DNA of 64,000 nucleotides from the NCBI RefSeq assembly GCF_036192275.1, contig NZ_CP108088.1, positions 1,302,001-1,366,000 of the forward strand, given 5' to 3'. The notes under the pieces were generated by a model that was given only the letters and a program-made list of their open reading frames with translations, did not search any database and was not told the origin of the DNA. How positions within the stretch are numbered: position 1 is the first letter of the stretch; each line of letters begins with the position of its first letter. Position numbers and translations under genes: made by a program. The DNA is from Streptomyces sp. NBC_00250. Its GTDB lineage: Bacteria; Actinomycetota; Actinomycetes; Streptomycetales; Streptomycetaceae. Shown piece after piece: positions 1-8,911 of this stretch.

Positions 1-1
1 C

Positions 2-2596
2 CAGCGCGACCCGCAGGAATGGACGCTCTCCGGCTCCGTCGACGGCGCCGAGTGGACCACGCTGGACAGCCGCACCCTGGCGACACCCTTCGACAGCCGC
101 TTGCAGACGAAGCAGTTCACCTGTGGCGACGCCGGGGCCTACCGCTTCTACCGGTTCGACTTCGTCCCCAAGGCAGGTGTCAGTCACTTCCAGGTGAGCG
201 AGATCGGGCTGACCGGTGTCGATCTCGCAGGCGATGCGATGTACGTCTCGTCGCCGAGCGGGCACGCCGAGGGATCCGGCGCGGGGACCGGCCGCACGGC
301 CACGGACCTCTCGTGCTCGGTGGACCGCGACCCGGCCACCGTCTGGCGGGTCGACGCGGCCGCGCCGGCGGTCGTCTGGCAGATCGACCTGGCACGCGCG
401 GTCGTCGTCGCCTCGTACGCCCTGACAGCGGCCGGCGACCGTCCGCAGGACGACCCCGGGCGATGGGCGCTGGAGGCGTCGAAGGACGGTGACGCCTGGG
501 TGACCCTCGATACGCAGAACCCGGGAGCGCCTTTCGCCGGCCGCGGCGAGACCCGGACCTTCCGGATCACCGACACCACGGCCTACCGCAGCTACCGGCT
601 CACTCTGACTCCCGGAGCCTCCTCCACCGGCCTGCAGATCGCGGAGATCGCGCTGGAAGGCGCGGGCTTCGACACGCGCACCCGGCGCGCGGTCGTCGAC
701 TACCAGCGTGCCCTCGACTTCGTGGACGGCGTCCACGTCACCCGCTTCGGCGCGCCGGGACGGCGCGTGCTGCGGGAGGCCTTCGCCGGCCGGTCCGCGG
801 ACGTCATGGTCTTCCGGTACACGTCGGACAGAGTCGGCGGACTCTCCGGAGCCATCGCGCTGACGTCCGCACAGGACGAGACCCCGACGACGGTCGACGC
901 CGACGCCCGGCGGATCGCTTTCTCCGGCGTCATGGGCAACGGCCTCAAGCACGCCTGCGCCGTCCAGGCCGTACACACCGACGGCACCTTCCGCGCCGAC
1001 GGCTCGGTGCTCCGGTTCAGCGGCTGCACGACCCTGACCCTGCTCCTCGACGCCCGCACGGACTACAAGCTCGACGCCGCCGCCGGGTGGCGCGGAGCCG
1101 ATCCGGCCCCGGTCGTGCAGAGAACCCTCGGCAAGGCGGCGGCCCGCTCCTACGGCGCACTGCGCGACGAGCACACAGCCGGGACGCGGGCCCTGATGAA
1201 CCGCGTCTCCGTGGACTGGGGCACCTCCGACGCCGCCGTCGTCGCTCTGCCGGCCAAGTCCCGGCTGGCGCGGTACGCGGCGGGCGGGGCGGACCCGGAA
1301 CTCGAGCAGACGATGTTCGGCTACGGCCGGTACCTGCTGATCAGCTCCTCTCGCCCGAACGGCCTCCCCGCCAACCTCCAGGGCCTCTGGAACGACAGCA
1401 ACCAGCCCGCGTGGGCCTCCGACTACCACACCAACATCAATGTCCAGATGAACTACTGGGGAGCCGAGACGACGAACCTGCCGGAGTGCCACGAGGCGCT
1501 CGTCGGGTTCATCCGGCAGGTGGCGGTACCCAGCCGGGTGGCGACCCGCAACGCCTTCGGCCAGGACACGCGCGGCTGGACCGCCCGCACCAGCCAGAGC
1601 ATCTTCGGCGGCAACGCGTGGGAGTGGAACACCGTCGCGAGCGCCTGGTACGCGCAACACCTGTACGAGCACTGGGCGTTCACCCAGGATCTCGGCTACC
1701 TGCGTACCGTCGCCCACCCCATGATCAAGGAGATCTGCGAGTTCTGGGAGGACCGTCTCGAGGAGCGCGAGGACGGACTCCTCGTCTCGCCGGACGGCTG
1801 GTCGCCCGAGCACGGTCCGCGCGAGGACGGCGTCATGTACGACCAGCAGCTCATCTGGGACCTGTTCCAGAACTACCTCGACTGCGAGGCGGTGCTCGAC
1901 ACGGATCCTGTCTACCGGGCCAAGGTCGCGGACATGCAGGCGCGGCTCGCGCCGAACAGGATCGGCCGGTGGGGTCAGCTGCAGGAGTGGCAGGAGGACA
2001 TCGACAGCCCCACCGACATCCACCGCCACACCTCGCACCTCTTCGCGGTCTACCCGGGGCGTCAGATCACCCCGAGGACGCCGGAATTCGCCGCCGCGGC
2101 CCTCGTCTCGCTCAAAGCACGCTGCGGCGAGCGGGAGGGTGTCCCTTTCACGGCCGCGACCGTGTCGGGCGACAGCCGCCGCTCGTGGACCTGGCCCTGG
2201 CGGGCGGCCCTCTTCGCCCGGCTCGGCGACGGGCAGCGCGCCCAGATCATGCTGCGGGGACTGCTGACCTACAACACGCTGCCCAACCTGTTCTGCAACC
2301 ACCCGCCGTTCCAGATGGACGGCAACTTCGGCATCACGGGTGCGGTGGCGGAGATGCTGCTGCAGAGCCACGACGGCGTCGTCCACCTGTTGCCGGCCCT
2401 GCCGGACGAGTGGAAGGCCAAGGGCTCGTTCACCGGGCTCCGCGCTCGTGGCGGTTACGAGGTCAGCTGCGAGTGGCGGGACGGGAAGGTGACGTCGTAC
2501 AGGATCGTGGCCGACCGGGCGCGGAACCGGGGGAACGTCACGGTGCGAGTCAACGGCACGGCCCGGAAGGTGAAGCCGCTCAAGCCTTCCAGGTGA
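2..2596 (+). CDS. GH95 family alpha-L-fucosidase, 5' end outside window
   Basis: The frame is open from the first bases of the window, so the N-terminus is missing. The visible first 200 residues or so carry two repeats of a discoidin/F5-8C-like beta-sandwich (stretches such as YRFYRFDF and YRSYRLTL), probably carbohydrate binding. The rest matches the glycoside hydrolase family 95 core: [20 protein letters not shown], then [12 protein letters not shown], a region with SPEHGP, then [13 protein letters not shown], and a C-terminal [13 protein letters not shown] and [11 protein letters not shown]95 enzymes are inverting 1,2-alpha-L-fucosidases or related galactosidases, usually secreted; a signal peptide would lie outside the window. 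It is followed by a hairpin (GGGGCG CATGT CGCCCC at about 2641) and is not part of the biosynthetic cluster. The family call is good; the exact sugar specificity is inference. Confidence 0.85.
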   Translation, partial: QRDPQEWTLSGSVDGAEWTTLDSRTLATPFDSRLQTKQFTCGDAGAYRFYRFDFVPKAGVSHFQVSEIGLTGVDLAGDAMYVSSPSGHAEGSGAGTGRTATDLSCSVDRDPATVWRVDAAAPAVVWQIDLARAVVVASYALTAAGDRPQDDPGRWALEASKDGDAWVTLDTQNPGAPFAGRGETRTFRITDTTAYRSYRLTLTPGASSTGLQIAEIALEGAGFDTRTRRAVVDYQRALDFVDGVHVTRFGAPGRRVLREAFAGRSADVMVFRYTSDRVGGLSGAIALTSAQDETPTTVDADARRIAFSGVMGNGLKHACAVQAVHTDGTFRADGSVLRFSGCTTLTLLLDARTDYKLDAAAGWRGADPAPVVQRTLGKAAARSYGALRDEHTAGTRALMNRVSVDWGTSDAAVVALPAKSRLARYAAGGADPELEQTMFGYGRYLLISSSRPNGLPANLQGLWNDSNQPAWASDYHTNINVQMNYWGAETTNLPECHEALVGFIRQVAVPSRVATRNAFGQDTRGWTARTSQSIFGGNAWEWNTVASAWYAQHLYEHWAFTQDLGYLRTVAHPMIKEICEFWEDRLEEREDGLLVSPDGWSPEHGPREDGVMYDQQLIWDLFQNYLDCEAVLDTDPVYRAKVADMQARLAPNRIGRWGQLQEWQEDIDSPTDIHRHTSHLFAVYPGRQITPRTPEFAAAALVSLKARCGEREGVPFTAATVSGDSRRSWTWPWRAALFARLGDGQRAQIMLRGLLTYNTLPNLFCNHPPFQMDGNFGITGAVAEMLLQSHDGVVHLLPALPDEWKAKGSFTGLRARGGYEVSCEWRDGKVTSYRIVADRARNRGNVTVRVNGTARKVKPLKPSR

Positions 2597-2654
2597 CACC
2601 GGCGGGGCCGGCGCTCCTCCGACAGCCGCCTCCCAGGGAGGGGCGCATGTCGCC

Positions 2655-2925
2655 CCGCGCAGGTGAGCCAGATCGGGATCAGCGCCACGTCGGCCGGGGA
2701 GACCGAGGTACGGACCCGTCCGTACGAGCGCCGTGCGCCGGTGGCCGCGGGTGCGGGCGCCTGCTGCGGCGTGCCCGCGCCGGTCTGTGCGAGCCACCGC
2801 TGCCGATCGGCGATGAGCCGCTCGGCCTCGGCCGGACGGTGGGCGCCGACCGACGCAGGACATGACGGCGTGCACGTCGTCGAAGGCGTAGAACGGCGGG
2901 TCGGCCCGCGCCGACGGTGACAGCC
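2655..2925 (-). pseudogene. decayed fragment of a TPR-type protein gene
   Basis: The 374-base gap 2597-2970 has no intact gene, but the minus strand reads like a broken one. One frame near 2925-2865 gives DPPFYAFDDVHAVMS. A different frame just after it gives RPAEAERLIADRQRWLAQTG. Together these resemble the 'FDDVHAVMAY...GRxxEAERLxxxxxxWL' stretch that I associate with a common Streptomyces tetratricopeptide-type protein. The two pieces need a frameshift near 2850 to join, and neither end is intact. The match is from memory of the family, so this is a tentative gene relic. Confidence 0.35.
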
Positions 2926-2970
2926 GAGCACTCCCGGCGCGCGAACGGCGACGGGTGCTCCTCGGCGGGG

Positions 2971-3984
2971 TCAACCGCCGGGAGTGCTCGACGACCTCCC
3001 GGTCGAGGGCGGCGGGTGCTCGGGCGGGATCTCGTACGACTCGGGTGGCGGCTCCATCCGGGCCACCATCAGCGCGAGCCGTGCGCAGACCCTTTTGATC
3101 TCCTCATGCGTGCTGTCGCGTTCGGCGATGACGGCCGCGAGCAGGAGAGCCGTCAGCGCCGTCGTGCCGTTGAAGGCCTGGAGCGTGACCATATTGGCGA
3201 AGACGTCGTCGCCGACGAAGGGGCCCCGGTCGCCGGCGGCAGCCAGAATCGCGAGCGTCGACACCATGAGCGCGCACGGCGCCGCGCCCGCAAGCCGGAA
3301 TCGGAAGGCCGCCCACATCAGGAACGGCGACACGAGGAAGAGCAGGCTCGAGTGGGGCGTGCGCGTCGCCAAGAGCGTGGTGAACAGCGCGCCGAGCGCC
3401 AGCGCCACCGCTTCGAACCAGCGGCCGGGCCCGGCCCGCGACGGCCACCGGGCCTTGCGCAGCACCAGCAGGAAGGGTGTGACGACGAGGATTCCCATCG
3501 CGTCACCGGTCCACCACACCGACCATGTCGGCCAGAAGTCGCTCGGATCGAGCGCTCCGGAGAGGACGAGGGCGCCGCTGCCGATGGTCGAACTGATCAG
3601 CATCCCGGCGAGCGCGCCGAGAAAGACAAGTGCCAGTACGTCCCGCAGGCGGTCCAGCTCGTTCCTGAATCCGGCTCTGCGCAGCATCAGGCAGGCACAG
3701 ACCGGCGCGAGGGTGTTGCCCACGGTGATGGCCAGTACGGAGAGCAACGACGGCCCGAGGAACACATTGACCACGAACGCACCCAGTGCGATGCCCGGCC
3801 AGACCCGCATCCCGAGCATGAGCAGCCCGGCCAGTGCGACGCCGGTCGGCGGCCACAGAGGGGTGACCTGGTCACGCACCAGCTGCTGAAGAAGGCCGAC
3901 CCGGGCGGCCCCGTAGTAGACGGCGGCGACCGCCAGGACGCCCAGGGCAGTGGACCCGTAACGACCGATCTCTGCACTCCGCAC
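2971..3984 (-). CDS. MASE1-domain integral membrane protein
   Basis: A 337-residue protein with about eight hydrophobic segments across residues 10-290 and a short hydrophilic, Pro-rich C-terminal tail. WPPTGVALAGLLMLGMRVWPG near residue 45 and the WWTGDAMGILVVTPFLL stretch near residue 165 are typical of MASE1, a membrane sensory domain usually joined to kinase, GGDEF or phosphatase outputs. No output domain is fused here. The next gene upstream on the same strand, 54 bases away, is a PP2C phosphatase, so the two may be a split sensor and output pair. The start ATG at 3984 is the first good one. The ligand is unknown. Confidence 0.75.
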   Translation of the reverse strand: MRSAEIGRYGSTALGVLAVAAVYYGAARVGLLQQLVRDQVTPLWPPTGVALAGLLMLGMRVWPGIALGAFVVNVFLGPSLLSVLAITVGNTLAPVCACLMLRRAGFRNELDRLRDVLALVFLGALAGMLISSTIGSGALVLSGALDPSDFWPTWSVWWTGDAMGILVVTPFLLVLRKARWPSRAGPGRWFEAVALALGALFTTLLATRTPHSSLLFLVSPFLMWAAFRFRLAGAAPCALMVSTLAILAAAGDRGPFVGDDVFANMVTLQAFNGTTALTALLLAAVIAERDSTHEEIKRVCARLALMVARMEPPPESYEIPPEHPPPSTGRSSSTPGG

Positions 3985-4038
3985 GTCAGCAGTCTGCGCT
4001 CAGATTTCGCCACCTGCGACCTCAGCGACGGCCGTCGG

Positions 4039-4890
4039 TCAGCCCTGCTCGTGCGGGCCGTCGTACCGGGCTACGAGGACCGCGGCATCGTCGCGGTGTC
4101 CCGTCAGGTCGGCCACTTTCACGACGGCCGAGGCCAACGTGTCGGGATCGGCGTCGAAGCCCGCGCGCACCAGTGCGGCCACCTCGGCCAGACCGGACTC
4201 CATCGGATAGTGCGGACCCTCCACCACTCCGTCGGTGAGCAGCACGAGCACGCCCGCCTCTGTCAGGCGCCGGTGGGTCACCGGATAGCGCTCACCCGGC
4301 ACGATGCCGAGCGGCGGCCCACCGCGGTCGAGGGCGATGCCGTGGCGGCCTCCGGCCGTGGCCCAGACCATCGGGACATGGCCGGCCCTGGAGACCGTCA
4401 GATCGCGACTGGCCGGGTCGAAGCGCAGGAAGCAGCACGTCGCGAAGAGGCCGCTCCCCATGGCGATCATCAGATCGTTGGCGCGGCCCAGTACCTCCCG
4501 GGTGTCGCTCGTCGCCTGCGCGAGGGCGCGCAGGCTGGTACGCACCTGGCCCATGAAGGCGATGGCCTCCACATCATGACCCTGCACATCGCCGATCGTG
4601 AGCCCCAGTGACCCGTCGTGCATGACGAAGGCGTCGTACCAGTCTCCGCCCACGTCCAGGCCGTCCCGTGAGGGCGCGTACCTGGCGGCCAGGCGCAGTC
4701 CGGGCAACTCCGGAAGCCCGGGCGGGAGCATATGGCGTTGCAGAGCCACGGCCAGCTCGACCCTGGCCCGCTGGTTCTCGATCCGTTCCAGGGCCTGATC
4801 GACGAGCTGCCCGAGAGCGACCAGAAGTTCCTGCACGCCTTCGGGCGGCTCGGAACGGTGTCCGCGCATCACGGCTCCCGGCTCTCCCAC
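4039..4890 (-). CDS. PP2C-family (SpoIIE/RsbU-like) serine phosphatase
   Basis: A 283-residue soluble protein. After a short helical N-terminus (about residues 20-50, ending in VALQRHMLPPGLPELPG), it shows the SpoIIE-type PP2C core: GGDWYDAF, LTIGDVQGHDVEA, an acidic LTDGVVEGP and a final HRDDAAVLVARYD. The aspartates that bind the two metal ions are all visible. Such proteins dephosphorylate anti-sigma antagonists in partner-switching systems. Here there is no PAS, GAF or kinase domain, but the neighbouring MASE1 protein could supply input. Start ATG at 4890; an internal Met eight codons later (MRGHR) is an alternative. A STAS-like protein occurs at 61.2 kb, too far away to be called a partner. 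Confidence 0.85.
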   Translation of the reverse strand: MGEPGAVMRGHRSEPPEGVQELLVALGQLVDQALERIENQRARVELAVALQRHMLPPGLPELPGLRLAARYAPSRDGLDVGGDWYDAFVMHDGSLGLTIGDVQGHDVEAIAFMGQVRTSLRALAQATSDTREVLGRANDLMIAMGSGLFATCCFLRFDPASRDLTVSRAGHVPMVWATAGGRHGIALDRGGPPLGIVPGERYPVTHRRLTEAGVLVLLTDGVVEGPHYPMESGLAEVAALVRAGFDADPDTLASAVVKVADLTGHRDDAAVLVARYDGPHEQG

Positions 4891-5240
4891 ACACTCCTCA
4901 CCTCACCCTAGCCGCCGCTGCCGCCTGCCTCCACAGGGGTGAAACCGCAGGCCGGAGAGGGTGCCGCGGGTGTCGTGCCGACGGATGCCGGGCTCTGTCG
5001 GCCGGGGCGGTGCCGTCCCGGCGGGCAGACGACCTCGCCCTGGACCGACGTCCGCTCGGCCACCCAGCGCCGGGACCCGTCCCTCCCGGTCTCCGAGTCC
5101 CGACCGCATCCCGCACCGAAGGCGGCGGAGTCCGGAACTCCGGGGGCCCGGATCACGACTGACTTGTCATGGATGCAGACCATCGGCAAGGACAGCTCCT
5201 GCGCACCACGACAGCGCGGCGGGGAGGGAACGGCGTCCTG

Positions 5241-5399
5241 GTGAAGTCCTCCGGCTTCCTCCTTCTGCTCGCTCTGCTCTTCGCCGTCTCCTACGCGGCC
5301 GGCCGGCTCGTGGGGCCGGTCCCGCCCGAGTTGCGCCCGGGCTGGAGCCCACCGCGGGACGAGACGGGGCAGCACGGCGCGGGACTGGAGCGGAAATGA
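5241..5399 (+). CDS. small single-pass membrane protein before the copper ATPase
   Basis: A 52-residue protein from GTG 5241, with GGGGAGGG twelve bases upstream; an ATG at 5169 is in frame but has no ribosome site and would add an Arg/Gly-rich leader. Residues 3-22 (SGFLLLLALLFAVSYAAGRL) form one hydrophobic helix, followed by a short polar tail rich in Pro and Gly. The stop overlaps the ATPase start as ATGA, so the two are translationally coupled. I do not recognise a family. Coupling suggests an accessory to the ATPase, but this is inference. Confidence 0.5.
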   Translation: MKSSGFLLLLALLFAVSYAAGRLVGPVPPELRPGWSPPRDETGQHGAGLERK

Positions 5400-7798
5400 A
5401 CACCGACACCGCGGAGTTGGTGGCGACGGACCTCGCCATCGGCGGCATGACGTGCGCGGCCTGCGTGGCCAGGGTGGAGAAGCGGCTGAGCCGCATCGAC
5501 GGAGTGAGAGCGGGGGTCAACTTCGCCACCGGCCGCGCCCGCGTGCTGCATCCGCCGCTCGTGGAGGTCACCGAGCTGGTGGCCGCGGTCGAGAAGGCCG
5601 GGTACACGGCGGAGCCGGTCGGCGAGGGGACCACGGCATCGCGGGACGCCGGGGCCGAAGCCGCGGACGACGCCGACCGGCTCGTCCGGCTCGTGATCGT
5701 GGCCGCGCTCTCCTTGCCGGTCCTGGTCCTTTCGATGGTGCCTTCCTCGCAGTTCCACAACTGGCAGTGGGTCTGCTTCCTGCTGGCCACGGCGGTGGCG
5801 CTGTGGGGCGCCGAGTCCTTCCACCGCAACGCGCTGCGGGGGCTCAGGCACGGCACGGCGACCATGGACACGCTCGTCAGTCTGGGCATCGTCGCCTCCT
5901 ACACCTGGTCCGTGTACGCGCTGTTCCTGGGGGACGCCGGAGAACCCGGGATGCGGATGCCGTTCTCGCTCACGGCGGATGCGGGCGACGATCACATCTA
6001 CCTCGAAGCGGCGGTCGGAGTGCCGCTGTTCGTCCTCACCGGGCGGCTCCTGGAGGACCGGGCACGGCGGTGGACCGGATCCGCGCTGCGGGCCCTGGCC
6101 GAACTCGCCGTCAAGGACGTCACCGTCCTCGACGATCCGCCGTCCGCGGCGGACGGCGCCCCCGAGCGGGAGCGGCTCATCCCGATCGAACAGCTCCTTC
6201 CGGAGCAGCGGTTCCTGGTGCGCCCTGGCGAACGGGTCGCCACCGACGGGGTGGTGGTCCGCGGCCGTGCCGCCCTCGATCTGTCCATGCTCACCGGGGA
6301 GAGCGTTCCCGTGGACGTGGGCCCCGGCGACCGGGTGATGGGCGGGACCCTCGACATCGGCGGCAGCCTGGTGGTGCGCGCCACCGCCGTCGGGGCCGAC
6401 ACCCAGCTGGCCCGGATCACCTCGCTGGTCGCCGACGCCCAGGCGGGCAAGGCACGGGCGCAGCGCCTCGCGGACCGGGTCGCGGGGGTCTTCGTACCCG
6501 CCGTCATGGCGCTGGCCGGCGCCGTCCTCGCGTTCTGGCTCGGTGCCGGCGCCACCGCACTGGGGGCGGTCACCACCGCCGTGGCCATCCTGGTGGTCGC
6601 CTGCCCGTGTGCGCTGGGGCTGGCCACGCCCATGGCGCTGCTCGCCGCGACGGGCCGCGGTGCGCAGCTGGGGGTGCTGTTCAAGGGGCCGGAGGTGCTG
6701 GAACGGCTCCGGCAGATCGACACCGTGGTGATGGACAAGACCGGCACGCTCACCACCGGACGGATGCGGCTGCTCTCGGTCGTCACGGTGCCCGGACGGG
6801 ACGAGGACGAGGTGCTGCGGTCGGCCGCGTCCGTCGAGCGGCTCTCCGAGCATCCGATCGGCCGCGCGGTGACGGCGGCGGCCCTGGAGCGCGACGACGC
6901 TCCCCTGCCGGCCACGTCCTTCCTCGCGACCACCGGGACGGGCGTGGAGGGCATGGTGGACGGGCGCCTGGTGCGGGTGCTGCGCCCGCAGGCGGCCGGG
7001 GACCTGCCGGCCGTGCTGCGGGCGGAGCTGGACCGGGCCGACGCCATGGGCCGTACGGGCGTGGTGGTGGAGGTGGACGGCGCCGTCGCCGCCGTGCTCG
7101 TCCTCGGCGACACGGTGCGGCCGGGCAGTCTCCGGACGGTGCGGCGGCTGCGCGCGATGGGCGTCAGCACGGTGCTCCTCACCGGTGACGGACGGGGGGC
7201 CGCCTACGCGGTCGCCGGCGAACTGGGCATCGAGGAGGTCCACTTCTCGGCCTCGCCGGAGCGCAAGGCCGAGGTGGTGGAGGAGTTGCGCAGGGCCGGA
7301 CGCACCGCCGCCGTGGTGGGTGACGGGGTCAACGACGCGGTGGCGCTGGCCCGTGCCGAGTTGGGCATCGCGCTCGGCACGGGCACGGACACCGCGATCG
7401 GTGCGGCCGGTGTGACGCTGGTGAAGGACGACATCGAGGTCGTGGTGGACGCGCTGCACCTGGCCAGGCGGGCCCTGGCCGTCATCCACTCCAACCTCAC
7501 CTGGGCCTTCGCCTACAACGGTCTGCTGATCCCCGTCGCGGCGGTCGGACTGCTCAATCCGATGCTGGCCGCGCTGGCCATGTCGGCCAGTTCGCTCCTC
7601 GTCGTCGCCAACAGCCTGCGGCTGCGGACATGGCGCCCCTCGACGGAGGGCCGCGACGAGGCCGGGACGGTGCCGAGCGGGACGGTGCCGGCCGTGTCGG
7701 TGCCGACCGGGACGGTGCCGAGCGGGACAGTGCCGGCCGCGTCGGTGTCTCCTGCCCTCAGGCCTGCTCGGGAAGGAGCCCCTCCTTCAGGGCGGTGA
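5396..7798 (+). CDS. copA: copper-translocating P1B-type ATPase
   Basis: An 800-residue heavy-metal pump starting at ATG 5396 (overlapping the upstream stop). Order of parts: an N-terminal heavy-metal-associated domain with GGMTCAACVARVE near residue 20; paired membrane helices; the actuator loop with LTGES; the membrane metal site ACPCALG near residue 403, which marks Cu(I)-type pumps; the phosphorylation motif DKTGTLT near 446; the SEHPIG nucleotide motif; and GDGVNDA near 643. It exports Cu(I) across the cytoplasmic membrane. The C-terminal 45 residues or so are a low-complexity Val/Pro/Gly/Ser tail encoded by a tandem repeat. The last 41 bases overlap the 3' end of the convergent LuxR gene, which suggests that the end has been extended or remodelled. 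Confidence 0.9.
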   Translation: MNTDTAELVATDLAIGGMTCAACVARVEKRLSRIDGVRAGVNFATGRARVLHPPLVEVTELVAAVEKAGYTAEPVGEGTTASRDAGAEAADDADRLVRLVIVAALSLPVLVLSMVPSSQFHNWQWVCFLLATAVALWGAESFHRNALRGLRHGTATMDTLVSLGIVASYTWSVYALFLGDAGEPGMRMPFSLTADAGDDHIYLEAAVGVPLFVLTGRLLEDRARRWTGSALRALAELAVKDVTVLDDPPSAADGAPERERLIPIEQLLPEQRFLVRPGERVATDGVVVRGRAALDLSMLTGESVPVDVGPGDRVMGGTLDIGGSLVVRATAVGADTQLARITSLVADAQAGKARAQRLADRVAGVFVPAVMALAGAVLAFWLGAGATALGAVTTAVAILVVACPCALGLATPMALLAATGRGAQLGVLFKGPEVLERLRQIDTVVMDKTGTLTTGRMRLLSVVTVPGRDEDEVLRSAASVERLSEHPIGRAVTAAALERDDAPLPATSFLATTGTGVEGMVDGRLVRVLRPQAAGDLPAVLRAELDRADAMGRTGVVVEVDGAVAAVLVLGDTVRPGSLRTVRRLRAMGVSTVLLTGDGRGAAYAVAGELGIEEVHFSASPERKAEVVEELRRAGRTAAVVGDGVNDAVALARAELGIALGTGTDTAIGAAGVTLVKDDIEVVVDALHLARRALAVIHSNLTWAFAYNGLLIPVAAVGLLNPMLAALAMSASSLLVVANSLRLRTWRPSTEGRDEAGTVPSGTVPAVSVPTGTVPSGTVPAASVSPALRPAREGAPPSGR
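7663..7748 (+). repeat. tandem repeat in the 3' end of the copper ATPase gene
   Basis: GGGACGGTGCCGAGC-type 15-base units alternate with a GCCGTGTCGGTGCCGACC-type spacer. The block of about 45 bases is present nearly twice, giving the peptide repeat GTVPSGTVPA(V/A)SV. It is confined to the extreme C-terminus, beyond the last membrane helix, and lies right before the overlap with the convergent regulator gene. It is probably a slippage-prone extension without a catalytic role. Confidence 0.7.
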
Positions 7799-8456
7799 CC
7801 ACCGCCAGTGTCCGGTTGGGACTGTTGAGCTTGGCCAGCACGTTCGCCACGTGCCGTTTGGCGCCGTGCTCGGAGATGCCGAGCCGGCGGGCGATCTGTT
7901 TATTGCTCAGACCGTCCGCGACGAGGGAGAGAACCTGCTGCTCCCGGGGTGTCAGGGAGACGGGGCGCGGTGATTTGACCGTTCCCCTGTCCCGCACCTG
8001 GGACAGCAGTTCCCGGGCGAGAGTGGACGGCATGGAGATCTCTCCGTCGGAAATACGGCGGATGGCGTCGTCGAGGGTATTTCCGGTCAGCTCCGACTGG
8101 ATGAGAAATCCGTCCACCGGGAGACACGCGGCCCTGGCAATCATGTGCTGCGCGGCGCTCTCCAGCAGAAACAAAACCTTCACGCCACGTCCGGCCACTT
8201 CTCGAAGCGACTCCTCATGTACGTCCAGATCACACTCCGTACAGGACATGATGATCACGTCGACCGGTATTCGGTCGAGGCTATTCGACAGTGCGTCAAA
8301 TGAATCGGCTTCGACCAGACATCGCATGTCGATTGCCGAGAGCATGGTCTTGAGACCCAGCCGGGCCATCTCGTTGGGGACGACGAGCGCGATGTCGGGC
8401 GTCTTCGTGGAATTGTGCCGGTAGTCCTGGGGGGTGGTGTGAGTTGCCTGCGTCAC
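7758..8456 (-). CDS. LuxR-family transcriptional regulator with degenerate receiver
   Basis: GTG at 8456 follows AAGGAG with an 8-base gap and is the best start (232 residues); an upstream ATG would add an Arg/Pro-rich leader. Residues about 20-130 look like a response-regulator receiver, but where a phospho-Asp is expected (the hydrophobic VDVIIMS strand) there is Ser, and the acidic pair is absent, so this is a pseudo-receiver. The C-terminal 65 residues are a LuxR/GerE helix-turn-helix (LTPREQQVLSLVADGLSNKQ, then ISEHGAKRHVANVLAKL). It sits at the edge of the cluster and is divergent from the AMP-ligase gene, so it is the obvious candidate pathway regulator. It probably responds to a ligand or partner rather than to a kinase. 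Confidence 0.85.
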   Translation of the reverse strand: MTQATHTTPQDYRHNSTKTPDIALVVPNEMARLGLKTMLSAIDMRCLVEADSFDALSNSLDRIPVDVIIMSCTECDLDVHEESLREVAGRGVKVLFLLESAAQHMIARAACLPVDGFLIQSELTGNTLDDAIRRISDGEISMPSTLARELLSQVRDRGTVKSPRPVSLTPREQQVLSLVADGLSNKQIARRLGISEHGAKRHVANVLAKLNSPNRTLAVVTALKEGLLPEQA

Positions 8457-8911
8457 GGCTCTGACTCCTTGGCTACTTACCGGCTGCGGTGCCGCCGGGG
8501 ATGGGCGGTTGTATGGCAGTTCTGGAGAGCCGTCGTTCGCGTGGAGGGCGGGGCGGAACCTCCGAGACGGCACGACGGCGAAACGCATGCGCCCGGGGAT
8601 TCACCCCCGGTCCGCTGCGATTCGCCGATCCGGTCTCCTACTACGCGGTGCTAGTAGACGCGGACGACAGTAGCCACGAAAGCACTGCCTAGCAACGCCG
8701 CCAACGGACTTCCGGAGCCGACCGATTGGTTTTCGCCACCTGCGTCCGGCCGCGCCGAAGCGGCCCCTCTTCTCGCCACGACAGAAGGCCACGCTCGCGG
8801 CCGCACCGATCGGGCACCCCCACACGAGCCCCCCGGAGGAACTGCCGGGGCCGGGATCATCCACCTAGCCTGTCGCAGTATGCCTGAATTCACAGGGAAG
8901 GAAACGCCGCT
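8457..8911. promoter_or_regulatory. divergent intergenic region between LuxR regulator and AMP-ligase
   Basis: This 455-base gap must hold the promoters of both divergent genes. It contains a dyad at 8638-8657, CTACTA-N8-TAGTAG, roughly midway between the genes, which is a reasonable operator for the LuxR protein or another dimeric regulator. The AMP-ligase ribosome site GGAAGGA lies at about 8896. No open frame of quality is present. I could not assign -10/-35 boxes with confidence. Confidence 0.5.

Noticed and set aside
2917..4611. Plus-strand open frame of 564 codons
   Set aside because: It lies opposite the MASE1 and PP2C genes, with an Arg/Gly/Gln-rich composition typical of antisense frames in high-GC DNA. 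The minus-strand proteins have clear families.
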